Shown here: piece after piece, positions 6,527-8,729 of the stretch
How positions within the stretch are numbered: position 1 is the first letter of the stretch
How the letters are laid out: each line of letters opens with the position of its first letter
Origin: Anaerolinea thermophila
GTDB taxonomy: Bacteria; Chloroflexota; Anaerolineae; Anaerolineales; DRKV01
NCBI GenBank assembly: GCA_020722405.1
Contig: DYKW01000008.1
Location: forward strand, 1-8,729
Reading direction: 5' to 3'
DNA: 8,729 bases
Made by a program: the position numbers and the translations under genes
The notes under the pieces: generated by a model
Seen by the model: the letters and a program-made list of their open reading frames with translations, nothing else
Database searches by the model: none
Told to the model about the DNA's origin: nothing

Positions 6527-7104
6527 TCCTCAGCCGCCTCCTGCCCTAACTTAGAGAGCATGTAGGCACCGGCTAATGCCAGCGCCAAATGCAGCCCGGC
6601 CAGAAGCAGGGCAATCAACGTAGAACGTTCTACAGACGCATACAAAATTTCGAAACCGGTCAATAACGTTAGCCACCCGACGGCGGTGTACAAGGGGTGT
6701 AGCGTAAAACCCAACTGCAATAAGGCACTCAATATCAGCCACATGGCGCCCGCCAGTGTCAGGGGGGCAATGCCAGGGATAGCATAGCTCACCGTTGGCA
6801 AGAGTGAGAAAAGTGCCAGCAAAGCCAACAGACTGGTGAACAGGCGAAACAAAGCGGAACCAAAGCCGGTGTGTCGGTTTTCATCGGTTGTATTCTGACG
6901 CGCCGAGAGAAACAAAATCAGCACGGCCGCCCACCCGGCAATTACTTTAATCCATGCCATGCGCGGCGGCCACATCTGCACGACCAGCCAGGCCGCAGCA
7001 GCGTATTGCAGGACAAGGAGCAACGCGGCTTGCCTGTCGCGCGGTACCAACAACAACCCCACGCCACTGAAAATCAACAGCACACTTGCCCCGGATGTCA
7101 TCAT
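6523..7104 (-). CDS. Small multi-helix membrane protein, HyfE/NuoK-like
   Basis: I take the ATG at 7104, giving 193 residues, because AGGGAGG lies 6 bases upstream and the start overlaps the previous stop as ATGATGA. The ATG at 7101 is equally possible, and the longer frame from 7167 would overlap the upstream gene for no reason. There are seven hydrophobic segments, near residues 5-20, 25-45, 50-67, 85-108, 111-133, 138-157 and 162-183. A lysine (53) opens helix 3, and a GFEILYASVE motif (150-159) places Glu152 and Glu159 in or near helix 6. This is like the GLEL..NAV helix of NuoK/MrpC and the ENG helix of HyfE. Length, topology and position between two antiporter-like genes fit HyfE best (about 216 residues in E. 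coli), but the sequence match is weak. It probably forms part of the same membrane complex. Confidence 0.8.
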   Translation of the reverse strand: MMTSGASVLLIFSGVGLLLVPRDRQAALLLVLQYAAAAWLVVQMWPPRMAWIKVIAGWAAVLILFLSARQNTTDENRHTGFGSALFRLFTSLLALLALFSLLPTVSYAIPGIAPLTLAGAMWLILSALLQLGFTLHPLYTAVGWLTLLTGFEILYASVERSTLIALLLAGLHLALALAGAYMLSKLGQEAAEE

Positions 7105-8582
7105 GGCGTACCTCCCTGAGCAAACTGGAATGCAGACAGCAACACCAGAAGGATGACCAGCATCCACAGCAGGCCGCCCTCCCCCTCCAGCACCTGTGTG
7201 AACGTCTCAGCAATGCGCGAAAGCAGGGTATACACACGCCAAATCAGAAGGTACAGCCAATTTAGGGACAGGAAGTGCCCCAACCAGGTGCGCGATAGAT
7301 TGACAGATAAGGTTATACGCTTTCGTACCAAAAGCCATAAACCACCTGCAAATGCAAAGGCTATAGGGTGCGACAGGTGTATTTCTCCAACACGCCAACC
7401 CGATAAGCCTGGAATCCCCCAGGCACTAACCAACAGCACAATCATGCCAAAGGCATACAGAATGCGCTCTCCGGTGGCGGCAGGCAAAACGACCCGTACC
7501 GGCCACAGGTGGCGGATATACCCCACGACCATCAAAACCTGCACTACCCACCCACCAATCATCCATAACCCATGCCCCGACGCATGGGTTATGCCACCGG
7601 TCAGGGTGTAGGGCAGCCCAAGCAAATGTGTCGTCGCTAGTAATGGCACCCACATGAGCGTCGCATCGCGCAAGGATGACAGGAAGATGAGACCGCCCCC
7701 CAACAGCATAACTACACCCCAGGTCACGCTATCTTGCAGGTTGGATTGCAAAGCGGCATGGATAGACAAGGCCGCCATTCCCAACACCCAGAAGGGGCGC
7801 CCGGCCAATTCATCGTCGGCGGTCACCCAAAACAGGGCGGCAAACAAGCCCGCCAGAAAAGCAGCCCAATTCAATGGCGCGACCCAACCTGCAGGGAACC
7901 CATTGGCGCTAATTTGAACCAGCAACCCCAGGCTGGCAATTGGCGCGGTCAGGCGCAACATGGTGCCCAGCCCGCGGCGTCGCGGCGCAGCATCTTGAAG
8001 AAAGGGGATATGCAAGGGGAAAACGCCCAGGCGCATACCTACGGCCAACAGGAGAATGGCATTCCAGCGGCCTGGCAAACTGTCAAACCCCAATGGGTAG
8101 TGTGCGGAAACCCACAAAAACAGCAGGATACTGGTCAGGCGCGCCGAAAATATGGCTACAATCTGTTCTCGTAAGGCGCTGACGTGAATTTGCAAACTGA
8201 GGGTGGTCAATTCCAGTGCATCAAGCACCAGCCAGGAGAGCACCAGGGTGAGCGGATTGGCAGCAGTGACCGCAGCCAGGCCGCCAAACAAAAGCAGCAA
8301 CGTTCCTCCCCAGGCCTGCCAGCGCGTCACATCACCAACCGGTGAGGTGAGCAAGATTGCCAGGGCGAGCGCGGTAAGTGCCTGGGCGTATGGCCAGGAT
8401 GTCGGGGTCAACCGAAAGATCACACTGCCACGCGGCCACCAAATCGGCAGAGAAAGGGTCAATGGTAGACGCGTGGTCAGCAACCAAAGCGCACCCCAGA
8501 ATAGCAAAAGCAAGGCTGTGAATATCGCCCACCAGGAGCCTTCCATTGGGCGCAACGTAATACGTCGAGTTTGCAAAAGCAC
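7101..8582 (-). CDS. Antiporter-like membrane subunit (NuoL/HyfB-type), divergent
   Basis: This protein of up to 493 residues has about 12-14 membrane helices and resembles the proton-pumping antiporter family of complex I and group 4 hydrogenases. N109...W117 fits the N(x7)WE pattern of helix 5, but the Glu is Leu118, with Asp121 and Glu124 one turn on. GMRLGVFPLH (182-191) fits GKSAQLPLH of helix 7, with Arg184 in place of the key Lys. NLQDSVTWGVVMLLGGG fits the loop and helix near DIKRVLAYS. The C-terminus has an amphipathic stretch, then EGEGGLLW (466-473) and a last helix, longer than NuoN and reminiscent of the NuoL tail. The start is uncertain. GTG at 8582 has no ribosome site; TTG at 8576 has GGAG five bases upstream; ATG at 8546 has none. 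It leads the trio, and its stop overlaps the next start. I see no promoter in the repeats upstream. Confidence 0.82.
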   Translation of the reverse strand: MLLQTRRITLRPMEGSWWAIFTALLLLFWGALWLLTTRLPLTLSLPIWWPRGSVIFRLTPTSWPYAQALTALALAILLTSPVGDVTRWQAWGGTLLLLFGGLAAVTAANPLTLVLSWLVLDALELTTLSLQIHVSALREQIVAIFSARLTSILLFLWVSAHYPLGFDSLPGRWNAILLLAVGMRLGVFPLHIPFLQDAAPRRRGLGTMLRLTAPIASLGLLVQISANGFPAGWVAPLNWAAFLAGLFAALFWVTADDELAGRPFWVLGMAALSIHAALQSNLQDSVTWGVVMLLGGGLIFLSSLRDATLMWVPLLATTHLLGLPYTLTGGITHASGHGLWMIGGWVVQVLMVVGYIRHLWPVRVVLPAATGERILYAFGMIVLLVSAWGIPGLSGWRVGEIHLSHPIAFAFAGGLWLLVRKRITLSVNLSRTWLGHFLSLNWLYLLIWRVYTLLSRIAETFTQVLEGEGGLLWMLVILLVLLSAFQFAQGGTP

Positions 8583-8586
8583 TCCA

Positions 8587-8628
8587 GTATTAGCGAACAG
8601 GCGTCAGGTATCAGCCGTCAGCGAATAG
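8587..8628. repeat. Degenerate heptamer run (xxxtCAG type)
   Basis: Six consecutive 7-base units can be read: gtattag, cgaacag, gcgtcag, gtatcag, ccgtcag and cgaatag. All end in AG, and three end in TCAG. The pattern resembles the short tandem heptamers known between genes in cyanobacteria and seen in other large bacterial genomes. It lies directly upstream of the membrane trio and overlaps the region where its promoter would be expected. Confidence 0.55.
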
Positions 8629-8646
8629 TGATCCATCTGACCGCGA

Positions 8647-8729
8647 AAGTGTGAAGTGTAGAGTGAAAAGTGTGAAGTGTGAAGTGTAGAGTGAAAAGTG
8701 TGAAGTGTGAAGTGTAGAGTGAAAAGTGT
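8647..8729. repeat. 28-bp tandem repeat built from four heptamers
   Basis: About three copies of a 28-base unit follow one another without spacers up to the window edge. The block tagaGTGAAAAG recurs at 8659, 8687 and 8715, exactly 28 apart, and copies two and three are identical as far as visible. Each unit splits into gtgtgaa, gtgtgaa, gtgtaga and gtgaaaa, so the 28-mer is a higher-order repeat of a 7-mer. The array continues beyond the window, so copy number is unknown. I see no ORF or promoter in it. Confidence 0.95.

Noticed and set aside
7105..7167. Longer N-terminus for the HyfE-like gene
   Set aside because: It would overlap the upstream gene by over 60 bases and lacks a ribosome site, whereas the ATG at 7104 has AGGGAGG and an ATGA-type junction.
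2049..8582. A selenoprotein or tRNA-Sec gene near selB
   Set aside because: No gene here shows an in-frame TGA with homology continuing after it, and I could not fold a long-variable-arm tRNA from any intergenic stretch.
8647..8729. Repeats at the right edge as a CRISPR array
   Set aside because: The units are contiguous with no unique spacers, have an internal 7-base structure, and no cas gene is present.

Overview
The window (about 56-58% G+C by eye) looks like a chromosomal segment from a Chloroflexota bacterium, most likely of the Anaerolineae. This is inference from content: SelB with an REMSI-type switch region, small DUF4332/helix-hairpin-helix proteins, an orphan RHS tip and heptamer-based intergenic repeats. 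No rRNA, tRNA, insertion sequence or CRISPR array was found.

Layout. Positions 1-380 hold the decayed C-terminal tip of an RHS-repeat protein on the plus strand. Every intact gene lies on the minus strand, so transcription runs from high to low coordinates. First comes a tightly coupled trio of membrane proteins (8582 to 5171). Two are distant antiporter-like subunits of the NuoL/M/N, Hyf and Mrp superfamily, and between them lies a small seven-helix HyfE/NuoK-like protein. The trio's junctions are ATGATGA and ATGA overlaps. Next, behind an extended -10 promoter, come a 392-residue coiled-coil protein of unknown function and selB, three bases apart. Seventeen bases later follows a membrane-anchored HhH protein, then a LapA-domain protein, a soluble DUF4332 HhH protein and a 72-residue acidic helical protein. 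The run ends at a strong intrinsic terminator (382-415).

How the genes fit together. SelB is the elongation factor that delivers Sec-tRNA to UGA codons, so the organism should make selenoproteins; selA, selC and selD are not in the window. The membrane trio resembles the membrane arm of complex I-type enzymes. No hydrophilic redox subunits are present, and the antiporter-like subunits lack most of the charged residues that normally carry protons, so its role is open. The four small genes downstream of selB look like a cell-envelope or nucleoid housekeeping cluster, but no function can be assigned with certainty.

The right edge (8587-8729) upstream of the trio is repetitive: a short run of degenerate heptamers, then a 28-bp tandem repeat itself built from four heptamers, cut by the window end.
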